Shown here piece by piece: positions 1 to 9,800 of a DNA stretch of 64,000 nt (positions are counted from its first letter, which is position 1; every line of letters begins with the position of its first letter). Origin of the DNA: JAJRTE01 sp964418585. GTDB lineage: Bacteria; Myxococcota_A; UBA796; JAJRTE01. The stretch lies in assembly GCA_964418585.1 (NCBI GenBank), contig CAYQMG010000011.1:34806-98805 (forward strand), written 5' to 3'. The notes below the pieces were generated by a model, which saw only the letters and a list, made by a program, of their open reading frames with translations, had not been told where the DNA came from and did no database searches. Made by a program: the position numbers and the translations under genes.

Positions 1-10
1 ACGCACCCCG

Positions 11-577
11 CTACTCGGCAAGACCGGCCAGGATCCTGGTCGCACGGGCATGCGCCGAGGCGATCATCTCTTGCACCTGCGTGCGTTCCTTCCCCTCCAG
101 CGCCTCCACCGCCGCCGACGCCCCGATGGCATCGATGTCCTGCACGATCCGGTTCACCGTGGAGCGCACCACGTCCGGCGGCAACCGGTCCATCCGGGCC
201 ACCTTGTCGAGCGCAGCCAGTCGCTCGACCAACCGGGCAACCTGGTCTTGAGCCCCTGGCGCCGGCTTTTTCGGACCCTTGCCCATCGCAGCCTCGTAGC
301 AGGTCGGCCGCGTCACCGTGGTCTCCGCCTGGGAGGGCGGCTTCGGCGTGGGCGTCTGCAACGCCGGCGCATAACAGGTCGGAGGAGGCGCGGTCGGGTC
401 GACCGAGGGCGTTGTTTTCGGCGTCGGTGTGATGAGCACCGGTGCATAGCATGTCGGAGGCTCGGGCGTGGGCGTGGATGGGTCGGTGCAATCGTCGAAC
501 CCGAGCAGCGCGAGCACCGACGTTCCGGCCACGGCGATCGGACCGGATTTCAAGAGGTTCTTGATCATCCTGTTCAT
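11..577 (-). CDS. Exported Pro/Thr-rich protein with three TCY repeats
   Basis: 188 aa, function unknown. Residues 5-26 are a hydrophobic N-terminal segment that should direct export. A Pro/Thr-rich region (about 31-112) follows, in which the tripeptide TCY, preceded by Pro, recurs at residues 42, 67 and 92, exactly 25 residues apart. The first two copies read PTCYAP and the third PTCYEA. The C-terminal part (about 112-188) is charged, Ala-rich and probably helical. The Cys at residue 30 is not in a good lipobox (FDDC), so lipidation is doubtful. The start has a GGGAGG ribosome-binding site about 7 bases upstream and a good promoter. It could be a surface stalk protein or a substrate for Cys/Tyr modification; nothing in the sequence decides this. 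Confidence 0.7.
   Translation of the reverse strand: MNRMIKNLLKSGPIAVAGTSVLALLGFDDCTDPSTPTPEPPTCYAPVLITPTPKTTPSVDPTAPPPTCYAPALQTPTPKPPSQAETTVTRPTCYEAAMGKGPKKPAPGAQDQVARLVERLAALDKVARMDRLPPDVVRSTVNRIVQDIDAIGASAAVEALEGKERTQVQEMIASAHARATRILAGLAE
240..466 (-). repeat. Three 75-bp in-frame repeats (TCY units)
   Basis: Three diverged 75-nucleotide units encode the Pro/Thr-rich TCY repeats of the surrounding gene. The unit length of 25 codons is constant although the intervening residues differ. Confidence 0.6.
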
Positions 578-606
578 GTCGAGCCTCCCTGGCGAGTCTA
601 CTGATC

Positions 607-636
607 ACTATACTCGGAGCTGCGGAAGTCCGTCAA
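607..636 (-). promoter_or_regulatory. Sigma-70-type promoter for the TCY-repeat gene
   Basis: On the minus strand, TTGACG (636-631), an 18-base spacer and TATAGT (612-607) lie about 30 bases upstream of the start codon at 577. It matches the -35/-10 consensus well for a GC-rich genome. Confidence 0.6.
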
Positions 637-687
637 GACCGGTCGGGAAAATCACCATTGAGCGGCGCGGGTCCCGATTGCCTCGAA

Positions 688-1470
688 CTACGCTGCCGGG
701 GGAGGCCACGGCGACCCCTCGAGATCGGTGTGTGAACCCGGCTCCAACGGGACGGAACGGGACACTGCGCCGGGGGCCGCACCACACTGGATCAGGTGCA
801 ACCGGCCTCTCACCGCCCGTCCTGGCCGCGCCGATTCTCGAGCGCGGCCCGCCTCGAAGGCGAGCACCGCGGCGGTCCCGGCAAGCCAGGCCATGAGGGC
901 CAGCGGGAGAGCCGGGAGCCGGGCCGCCCAGATAGACGTGCTGGTTGCATCGAGGAGCACCACGTAGAACCAGAACGGCCCGAGCGTTGAGAGGAAAAAC
1001 GCAAGCATCACCAGCAAGCGCCGTGTGACGCGGGGTTTCTCATCCTGGAGACGCGCACCCCGGAAAAGGGCGGGTGGTTCGTCCACCAGAGCATTCCGGT
1101 TGGCGCGGTAGTAGGCAAACAGCTCGAGGGACAGAAAACCGGCGAGGAAACACCACACCATCCCGTAACCCCCTGCGGCAACGAGGCCGTGGCGTCGGGC
1201 CACCGAGGCTGCAAGCGGTGAGAGGTCCGCGCCCCCGTGTGCGAGGGAGGACCAGAGACTGACCGCCTGGGCGAGGAAAGTCGCACTACCCAGCAGGACG
1301 GGCGCCGCCGGCTCGGCCAGCACAGCGTGCCAGTCCAGGGCTCGAGCCAGGAGGAGGGCCAACACGACCGCGCCGACCAGGGTCGCTGCGGCCAACACGA
1401 ATCCGGGGCGGGTAAGATAGGACTGGACCTGGTCTGCGACGCCGTAAATCCACACATTGAGATCGTTCAT
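688..1470 (-). CDS. Integral membrane protein, unknown function
   Basis: 260 aa from the ATG at 1470, chosen because a GGAGGAGGGAG purine tract precedes it; an in-frame start 20 codons further upstream lacks such a site. I see about five membrane segments (roughly residues 23-43, 53-75, 97-120, 148-170 and 178-203) and a polar C-terminal tail of about 55 residues. No catalytic motif or known family is recognisable. It lies about 110 bases upstream of the TCY-repeat gene on the same strand, but that gene has its own promoter, so they may not be co-transcribed. Confidence 0.65.
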   Translation of the reverse strand: MNDLNVWIYGVADQVQSYLTRPGFVLAAATLVGAVVLALLLARALDWHAVLAEPAAPVLLGSATFLAQAVSLWSSLAHGGADLSPLAASVARRHGLVAAGGYGMVWCFLAGFLSLELFAYYRANRNALVDEPPALFRGARLQDEKPRVTRRLLVMLAFFLSTLGPFWFYVVLLDATSTSIWAARLPALPLALMAWLAGTAAVLAFEAGRARESARPGRAVRGRLHLIQCGAAPGAVSRSVPLEPGSHTDLEGSPWPPPAA

Positions 1471-1561
1471 GATACATGCTCCCTCCTCCACGCTCTCCCG
1501 CTTCCAGGGCTCACCACCGCGGTTCGCCATACACGGAAGGGTCCTTTCTCAAGGATCGGAC

Positions 1562-1580
1562 TAATTTTTCGAAAAGATTA
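1562..1580. promoter_or_regulatory. AT-rich palindrome, possible operator
   Basis: TAATTTTTC followed by GAAAAGATTA forms a 9+9 base palindrome with a single extra G in the right arm and no loop. It is conspicuously AT-rich and lies between two divergent genes (starts at 1470 and 1751). An operator for either gene is possible; no regulator is identified. Confidence 0.3.
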
Positions 1581-1702
1581 ATGTTTTCGTGAGGTAGCCG
1601 CCTCTTCACGGCCGGTGCCGGCAAGGACGACACCGGCGCAACACCGAACGATACGGGCGGAGCCATGATGTCGACCATGCGCGCGGCAGACCGAATCTCG
1701 GG

Positions 1703-1708
1703 TATACT
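1703..1708 (+). promoter_or_regulatory. Probable -10 element
   Basis: TATACT lies 42 bases upstream of the GTG start at 1751. No convincing -35 is visible at the usual spacing, so an alternative sigma factor or activator dependence is possible. Confidence 0.35.
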
Positions 1709-1750
1709 GAAACGTGGGCACGAACCGTAACTCGATCGCGGGAGGTAGCT

Positions 1751-3838
1751 GTGAGACACAAGTGGTTGGTAGCAATGTTCGCTGGCGGCTGCGTCTTGCT
1801 CGGACAGCAGGGTTGCCCGAGAGACGCGGACAACGATGGCTGGTTCGCGTGCGACGCGGAAGACGATCCCCTGGGTGGGACGTGCGACTGCGACGACAGC
1901 GACGACGACACCTACCCTGGCGCGGAGGAAATCTGCTACGACGGGGTGGACCAGAACTGTGACGGAGTCGACCTGACGGACTGTCCTGGCATCCCGGTGA
2001 CCGCGCAACCGGGTGAGGTCATTGTGACCGAGGTCATGCACAACACGCGCCTGGTTCTGGAGACCGAGGGGCAGTGGTTCGAGATCACGAACGTGACCGA
2101 GGACAAGACGTTCGATCTTCAGGGGTGGACGTTCTTTGACGGTGAGCGGGGTTACACGGTGCCTCGAGACGGGGAAGTTCTGCTGGCGCCGGGGCAGGTG
2201 ATGACCCTGGGCCGAAACGGGGATCCCGAGGAGAACGGGGGAGTGCAGATCGACTATGTGTACACCGACCTTTACTTTGTGACGGGCGATGGGTTCCGTG
2301 TCGCGATGAGCGAGGAGGACGGGACGCCCATCGACTGGGTCGAGTTCGACTTCGGCCCGGATGGTTTTCCCTACGTGGAGGGTCATGCCCTGGCCCTGTC
2401 TCGTGATGCCTACTCGGCGGCGGCCAACAACGATCCGGCCAACTGGTGTGTTTCGTTCGAGCCGATCGAGGGGAGCAGTGACTACGGAACGCCTGGAGCA
2501 ACGAATCCGGTGTGCGATCCGGACCAGGATCGCGATGCCTATCCGACCGGGATCGACTGTGACGATGGAGATCCTGCGGTGAACCCGGGTGTTGCGGAAG
2601 TTGAGGGCAACGGGGTCGACGACGATTGTGACGGGGAGGTGGACGAGGCCCCGGAATATCCTCCTGGTTCGGTGATCATCACCGAGATCATGTACAACCC
2701 GTACATGACCGCGGACTCGGTCGGGGAGTGGTTCGAGGTTTACAACACGACGGACGAGGCCATCAACATGCAGGGATGGCTCGTGGGTGACACCATCGAC
2801 ACGCCGGACACGCACGTCATCATGGATCCGCTCTATCTCCTCCCGAACGACTACCTGGTGTTCGGGGTGAGTGACGATCCTCTCGAGAACGGGGGGGTGG
2901 AAGTCGACTACGTGATTCCCCGGTTCGGATTCACGAACAGTTACAATGCAGAGGCAGGCTACAAGGATCAGATTCGCGTGATCCACGACAACCTCCTGAT
3001 CGATGCTGTGGCCTACGGGGACGCCACGTTTCCGGACCAGCGCGGGCACGCACTCAACCTCACACCGGAAGCGTTCGATTTCGAGGCGAACGACATCGGT
3101 TACAACTGGTGTCTGGCCTCGACGCCGATGACGGATGAGGTGTATGTGGATTACGGGACGCCTGGATGGGCCAACGAGGTGTGTCCGCAGGACGAGGATG
3201 GGGACGGGTACCGCAAGGACGTGGATTGTGACGACCTGGACCCCGAGGTGCATCCCGGGGCGGTGGAGCAGTTCAACGGCAAGGATGACGATTGTGATGG
3301 TGTGATCGACGAGGTGGCCCCGGCGCCTGGGAGTGTCGTGATTTCCGAGTTGATGATCAACCCGGACGCTTCCGGGGACGTGTATGGGGAGTACATCGAG
3401 CTGCACAACCCGTCGTTCACGGGTCCTTTGGATGTGAACGGATGGACCATTCGGGACAGTGGGGGGAGTTCTTTTACCATCGACAACGGCGCACCGCTGG
3501 TGATTGAGCCGTTGAGCTACATCGTACTGGTGAGGTCAGCAGATCAGAGTCTGAATGGGGGGGTGGAGGCGGACTACTCGTATGGGGGCGCCCTGGGGCT
3601 GACGAACACGACTCCGGACGATGTGATCGTGGAGTACAACGGCGTGGTCATCGACCAGGTATCCTACGACCCGGCTGGGGGGTGGGAGATTCCCGAGGGA
3701 GCCTCCCTGGTGGTATCACCGATGGCGCTCTCTGCCGAGATGAACGACAATCCGGCCAACTGGTGTGTTTCGGACACCCCCATCATGCCCGGCGGGGATG
3801 CTGGGACTCCCGGGTTCGGCAACGATCTGTGCTTCTGA
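1751..3838 (+). CDS. Secreted lipoprotein-like protein with three lamin-tail domains
   Basis: 695 aa from GTG, with GGAGG 5 bases upstream. The signal sequence ends in an imperfect lipobox at about residue 22 (QQGC). Three modules alternate. MopE-type calcium/metal-binding repeats (DxDxDG followed by DCDD and DDDCDG) occur near residues 24-75, 256-300 and 480-525. Each is followed by a lamin-tail domain (LTD), starting near residues 85, 302 and 527 and recognised by the openings IVTEVMHN, IITEIMYN and VISELMIN. LTDs are Ig-like folds frequent in secreted bacterial proteins, often near nucleases or adhesins; no catalytic domain is present here. A cell-surface structural or adhesive role is inferred. 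It converges on the giant OmpA/DUF11 gene with 27 bases between the stops. Confidence 0.8.
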   Translation: MRHKWLVAMFAGGCVLLGQQGCPRDADNDGWFACDAEDDPLGGTCDCDDSDDDTYPGAEEICYDGVDQNCDGVDLTDCPGIPVTAQPGEVIVTEVMHNTRLVLETEGQWFEITNVTEDKTFDLQGWTFFDGERGYTVPRDGEVLLAPGQVMTLGRNGDPEENGGVQIDYVYTDLYFVTGDGFRVAMSEEDGTPIDWVEFDFGPDGFPYVEGHALALSRDAYSAAANNDPANWCVSFEPIEGSSDYGTPGATNPVCDPDQDRDAYPTGIDCDDGDPAVNPGVAEVEGNGVDDDCDGEVDEAPEYPPGSVIITEIMYNPYMTADSVGEWFEVYNTTDEAINMQGWLVGDTIDTPDTHVIMDPLYLLPNDYLVFGVSDDPLENGGVEVDYVIPRFGFTNSYNAEAGYKDQIRVIHDNLLIDAVAYGDATFPDQRGHALNLTPEAFDFEANDIGYNWCLASTPMTDEVYVDYGTPGWANEVCPQDEDGDGYRKDVDCDDLDPEVHPGAVEQFNGKDDDCDGVIDEVAPAPGSVVISELMINPDASGDVYGEYIELHNPSFTGPLDVNGWTIRDSGGSSFTIDNGAPLVIEPLSYIVLVRSADQSLNGGVEADYSYGGALGLTNTTPDDVIVEYNGVVIDQVSYDPAGGWEIPEGASLVVSPMALSAEMNDNPANWCVSDTPIMPGGDAGTPGFGNDLCF

Positions 3839-3865
3839 CCATGTTCCTGACCACGAGGCCCGGCC

Positions 3866-6800
3866 TCACTCCGTTCCAGCCGCCGGCTCGAGGATGACGA
3901 ACTCGACGCGGCGATTCTCCCGCCTGGCGGCGTCGAGCGCCCGGCCCTGCTTGCCTCGAGGCGACACGATGGGGCGGGATTCCCCGTAGCCCCTGGCGGT
4001 CAGTCGTTCTGGATCGATTCCCTGGTTCACCAGGTAGCGCTTGACCGCTCGAGCCCGCCGCAACGACAGGTCCAGGTTGTATGCCTCGCCGCCCCGGTCG
4101 TCCGTGTGCCCCTGGATCTCCACCTTGGAGATCTCCGGGTGGTCCTTCAGCACCTGGGCGACCGCGTCGAGCACGCGACGAGAGCGGGGCTTGAGCGTTG
4201 CCTTGTTCAGGTCGAAGTAGACCTTGTTGTAGATCCGGATCTGGTCGGCTTCCACCACTGCCTCATCCTTTTCCGGGCAGCCGTCGGTGTCCATCACCTC
4301 GTTGAGCGTTTCCGGTTCGTTCGGGCAGGCGTCGGCGTCGTCCGGGATACCGTCGGCGTCGTTGTCCGGGTCCGGGCACCCGTTTTCGTCCTCGAACCCG
4401 TCCATGTCTTCAGGGTCGTTGGGACAGCCGTCGTCCTTGTCGGCGAGGCCGTCGGAATCGTTGTCCAGGTCCGGGCACCCGTCGCCGTCCTCGAACCCGT
4501 CCCTGTCCTCTGGATCCTCCGGGCAGCGATCGGCACGGTCCGGAATGCCGTCCTCATCCCGATCCGCCTCGCCCGGTTCAGGACACCCGTCCGTGTCCTC
4601 GAGGCCGTCCATGTCCTCGGGCTCGTCCGGGCACCGGTCGTCGCTGTCTCCAATCCCGTCTCCATCGTTGTCCGGGTCGGGACACCCGTCCACGTCGCGG
4701 TACCCGTCGTTGTCCTCGGGGTCGTTGGGGCAGGCGTCGTCCACGTCGGCCACCCCGTCCTGGTCCGTGTCGACCACGGGCGGCGGCAGTTGGCCGGAAA
4801 CCCGGATGCCGGCCAGCGCGCGCCAGTCCGGTGTGCCGAATCCGTTGCCGAGTCCGGCTCCGACCGCCATGAAGGGAGTCACACGGTCGGCAAGGGTGTA
4901 GGCTGCGGACCCGAGGAGTTCCAGGGCGTTCTGGTTGGCGTTGGAGAATGGCGCGGCCGCGCTGGTGGCGCCGGACAGGGTCATGCCCAGCAGGACCGGG
5001 GGACCGTTGTGGTGGCCGAGGTCGAACCCTGCGCCGAGGTGGAAGAAGAGTTCGTCATCCACCACCAGGTCTGCGACCTCTCCCTGCTTGCGTAGCCGAT
5101 AGCCCAGGTTGGCACCCAGGCGCCAGGGACCGGTGGCATGGGACAGGGCCAGTTCGGGCTCGAAGGTTGGACCGCTTTCCCGGAGATAGCTGGTTGCGCT
5201 CCCCAGGGGTACGGTAAACGTTGGAATGAACGCCACCGCAAGTCCGGCGTCCCCTTGCCACAGACCCACCTTGGGCGACAGGACCGCGCTGCCGAGCCCC
5301 ACCGTGTCCAGATCCGTCGCCACGGTCACCCCGGGAATGGTCTCGTCTGCGGTCTGGTACAGGGTGAGCGGCAACGCGAACCGCAGCGAAAGGCGGTCCA
5401 GCAGGGCGATGGAGCCGGTGATCCCCGCGCCCAGGCGGCCGTGGACCAGGGAGCCGACCCGCTCCAGGCTTCCGTCCTCGGATGTTGCCCCGACCACGAG
5501 CGGGTCGTCGGCATACCCGACCCACAAGCCGAGGCTCCAGGCCCGGGCGGGAACGGCGCGTCCGGACTCCAAGTCCAGGACCCCGGTTCCGTCCATCTCG
5601 AGTCGGAATCGCTCCACCGGAAAGGCCTGCGTGTCGGACTGGGCTCGCGCCGACAGCGTGGCGCCGGCCAGAACCGCACCGACGGCCACGAACGTGAGCA
5701 ACCGGGCAAGTCCAGTGCCCCTCGCCGACCCGGCGGATCCTCCTCGACAAGACTCGGCACGCCGCCGGCGGAGCAGGGCGAGCGGAAGCGCTCCCATGAC
5801 AAGCAGCCATGCCAGACCCTGCCCCCTGGTCGTGCCGCCTTGCCCGGCCGTGTTGCACCCTCCGCCGGATACGGTCAACTGGTCCTCGAATCCATCGCCG
5901 TCCGCGTCCGGGTCACAGGCATCGCCGAGACCGTCCGCGTCCGAGTCGGTCTGGTCGGCGTTGGCGTCCTCGGGACAGTTGTCCTCTTCATTGGGGATAC
6001 CGTCGAAATCCAGGTCCGAGTCGTCGCAGGCATCGCCCACGCCGTCCCCGTCGCTGTCCGTTTGGGCCGGGTTGTAGGTGTCCGGGCAGTTGTCCTCGTC
6101 ATCGGGCACCCCGTCGGCATCCTGGTCCGGGCCGCTCGTATCACAGGCATCACCGACACCATCGTTGTCGGCGTCGGCCTGATCCGGGTTGGCGACCAGA
6201 CGGCAATTGTCCTGACCATCGGTCACGCCGTCCCCGTCGCTGTCGGTGTCCAGGTAGTCGGGGATGCCATCCTCGTCGGTGTCGATGGGGTCGGTGGCCA
6301 GGCTCGAGTCTCCCGCCTCGACCGCGTCCGACACGCCGTCCCCGTCGCTGTCGGTGTCCAGGTAGTCTGGCGTGCCGTCCTGATCCGTATCCACCGGGTC
6401 GGTGGCCAGGTCCGAGTCTCCCGCCTCGTCCGCGTCGGAAATGGTGTCCCCGTCCGAATCCAGGTCCTCGGCGTTGGGAGTCCCATCGTTGTCCGGGTCG
6501 TCCCAGCCTTCCACCTCGTCGGGAATGGTGTCTCCATCCGTGTCGATTACACCACCGTCGTCGGCCGGGTCGTTGGGATCGGTCTCGCCCGGATCCACAC
6601 GCCCGTCCAGGTTCGCGTCCTCGTCCCCGTCGGAAATCCCGCCCTGGTCCGTGTCGGCAAGCAGGGGGCTGGTGGTGGTGCTCGGATCTGCGTCGGCGAT
6701 GAAATGGCCCTGCGTCAGGTCCGTATCCGGACCCGGGCTGGTCTCGCCTGTTTCGGTCCCGTCGAACAGGCCGTCGTCATCGCTGTCCGGATCCAGCGCA

Positions 6801-9800
6801 TTGATGAAACCGTCTCCATCCGTGTCGACGGTGAAGTTGGGTTCATGACCGTCAGGAATGCCGTCGTCGTCCGAGTCGGCGTCGAGCGGGTCGGTGCCGA
6901 TGCCCTCCTCGAGGGCGTCGGATAGCCCGTCACCGTCTGAATCGGTCACTGTGGTATCGTCGGCCGGGTCGTTGGGGTCGGTTTCGGAAGCGTCCGTTGC
7001 GCCGTTCAGGTTGGTATCCTCGGCCCCGTCGCTCACGCCGCCTCGATCCGTGTCCGGGAAGAGTGGATTGGTCGTGGTGCCCGGGTCGGCGTCGGCGACG
7101 AAGTGGCCCTGACTCAGGTCGGTGTCCGTGTCCGGGATGGTCTGGCCCATCTCGGTCCCGTCGAACAGGCCGTCGTCATCGCTGTCCGGATCCAGGAGGT
7201 TCAACAGACCATCGCCGTCGGTGTCCACCGAGTGGTTGGGCTCGAGGCCGTCCGGGACGCCGTCGTCGTCCGAGTCCGCGTCGGCCGGGTCCGACCCGAG
7301 GGCCGTTTCCTGGGCGTCGGACAGGCCGTCTCCATCCGTGTCGGTGGGCGTCGTGTCATCGGTCGGGTCGTTGGGGTCGGTCTCGCCTCCATCGAGCCGG
7401 CCGTTGTAATTGGTGTCCTCGGCCCCGTCCGCCACGCCGCCTTCGTCCGTGTCGGCCGAAGTGGGATCGGTCGTGGTGGAAGGATCTGCGTCGGCCCGGA
7501 AGTGACCGCGACGGACATCCGTGTCATCGGTCGGGGAAGTCACGCCCATCTCGGTCCCGTCAAGGATCCCGTCGTCGTCGCTGTCCGGATCGAGTGCATT
7601 GATGGCACCATCGCCGTCCGTGTCCTCGGCATAGTCGGGCTCCTGACCGTCGGGGACACCGTCGTCATCCGTATCGGTGTCGATCGGGTCCAGGCCAAGG
7701 GCGTTCTCGCCCGCGTTGCAAACCCCGTCGCCGTCGTCGTCCGGGCCGTCGTCCGCCGGGTTGATGCTGCCGGTCACGGAGCAATCGTCGCACGTATCGT
7801 CGTCCGAGTCGGTGCACACGTAGGGATTGTCCGGATCGTCGTCCTCGTCGTCGGCGACCCCGTCGCCATCGCGGTCCGTTCCCCCGCCGATCGGGACTAC
7901 GGTGGGGTCTCGAGGCGCGGCCGTACCCGGGTCGTCGCTGGCCATGGCGTCCAGTCCATCCGCCACCAGGAATCCCTGGTTCTCGATGAAGCCGCCCTCG
8001 CTGCCCTGGTCGACCTGCACCGCAAAGGTCACGGTCACACCCGCCGCCGGCGCCAGGGCCGGGATGGTCACGGTCAGGGTGTTGTCGGTGATCTCGAGCG
8101 TGCCCGCGGTGGTTCCCGCGCTCCCCGGAACATAGGTGGCGGTCGAGAACGTCAGGCTGTCGGTGAGCACCAGTGATGTCGCTTCGGTGCTTCCGGTATT
8201 GGTCACGTCCAGTTGGAACGTCACCTGGTCACCAGGCGACACCTCGCCACCACCGGCGTGAGACCAGGTCTTGACGAAGGTGAGTGCCGGCACGGTGCTG
8301 TTGAGGATGAGGGTGACCGAGGCATCGTCCTCCTCGTCGGTGATGCCGTTGCCGTCGTTGTCCACGCCGTCCGTGGCCGGGTCGATGAGCAAGGCGTCGT
8401 CCTGGTCCAGGGGATGGTAGTCGTCCAGGGTCGCTGTGACCGTGAGGGCCTGGGAGGAAGCACCCGCTCCCGCGGTGGCCGAGAGGATCCAGGAGACCGT
8501 GCCGCCCGCCGGGATGCAGGCCTGAACCGGAAGTCTCACCTGGCTGGCCGACGCAAGGTAGCCGGTCTCTGCACCGCTGTCCACGGTGCCGTCCCCGTCG
8601 TTGTCGATGCCATCCGACGCCGGGTCCACCGGAGGCATGACAACCGGGAAGTCCACATCCACGGCGGTGCGGCACACGGAGCCGGTGCCGGCATTCGACA
8701 GGGTGACCAGGAGCTGCACCGTGTCGCCCTCGACCGGATTCGCGGTGTCTGATGACAGGGCCAGGCGAGGAGAGGCCCAAACCGGCGTCACCGGTACCTG
8801 GCTCGAGGCCCTTGGGGCGCCGTCGATGGTCACGATGGCCTCGTTGACGCCGTTGGTGTCCTCCCCTGCGGTCGGATCCTGGGTGCCCACACCCTCCACC
8901 ACGATCGAGAACTGCTCGTTGCCCTGGACGCCGTCCGGCGGCACGGTGACCGTACCAAGGTCCAGGATCAGGGGATCCCCCGGTGCCAGGTCCAGGTCGA
9001 CGGTGTCCGGGGTGATTCCGAGCGAACCGCCAAAGTCGTCCAGGACCAGCGTGGCCGAGACGAGTTGAAGACCGGCCGGCGGAAGGTCGGTCACGGACGT
9101 GGCCGGATGTACCCCTTCCGGCAAGGTGACCTCGATCGTGAAGGTGACCTGTTCGCCCGGTGCGACCTCGGGATCCTCGGTCCCGGGCGCCGACGAATCG
9201 GTCCAGACCTTTTGCACCGTCGGGGCCGGCACGGCCAGGGGTGCAGCCGCCACCTCGAGGCGATAGTCATTGGCATCCCCTCCCGGGTCGGTGGGGTCGC
9301 CGGTGCGTTCCACAGCAAGATCGGAATAGAGACTCAGCGAGCCGCTCGACTCCCCGGCCTGGCTGCTCCAGGTCACCGTTGCACCCAGATCCAGGGCCTG
9401 GCCTGCGGTGACATCATCGTCTGCCGTGACTTCGAAGGAAAAACTGCAGGACCCGCCCGGGTCCAGGCTGGTGAGCCCAAGTTCCGCCGTGTCATTCCCC
9501 ACAGTCCCGTCTGAAGTCGGACAGGATCCCGTCTGGAGACTTCCGGGAACCCCGGTGAGACCGGTTGGAAGGGTGTATCGCACCAGCACGTCGTGGGCAG
9601 ACACCGCCGCGCTGCCTGGAGCGCTCACCGTGGTCTCCACTGTCACCCGGTCGCCGGCGTCCACCAGCGAGGCGTCCAGGGACATCACGGCCTCCAGGAC
9701 CGGTTCCACCACCCGCACAGGCGCAGCATCGTCCTGCTGCGAACCGTCGGTGACCCTGTTGACCAGACTCGCCCCCTCCTGCGCCGCCGGGTCGTTGGCC

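Noticed and set aside
1511..3406. 631-codon minus-strand open frame opposite the LTD gene
   Set aside because: Val/Ile/His-rich antisense of repeats; no start signal and no homology.
5640..5760. A frameshift separating the adhesin and OmpA halves of the giant ORF
   Set aside because: None of the three frames has a stop between the sorting signal and the second signal peptide, so a single-base error would not restore separation; kept as an in-frame fusion.
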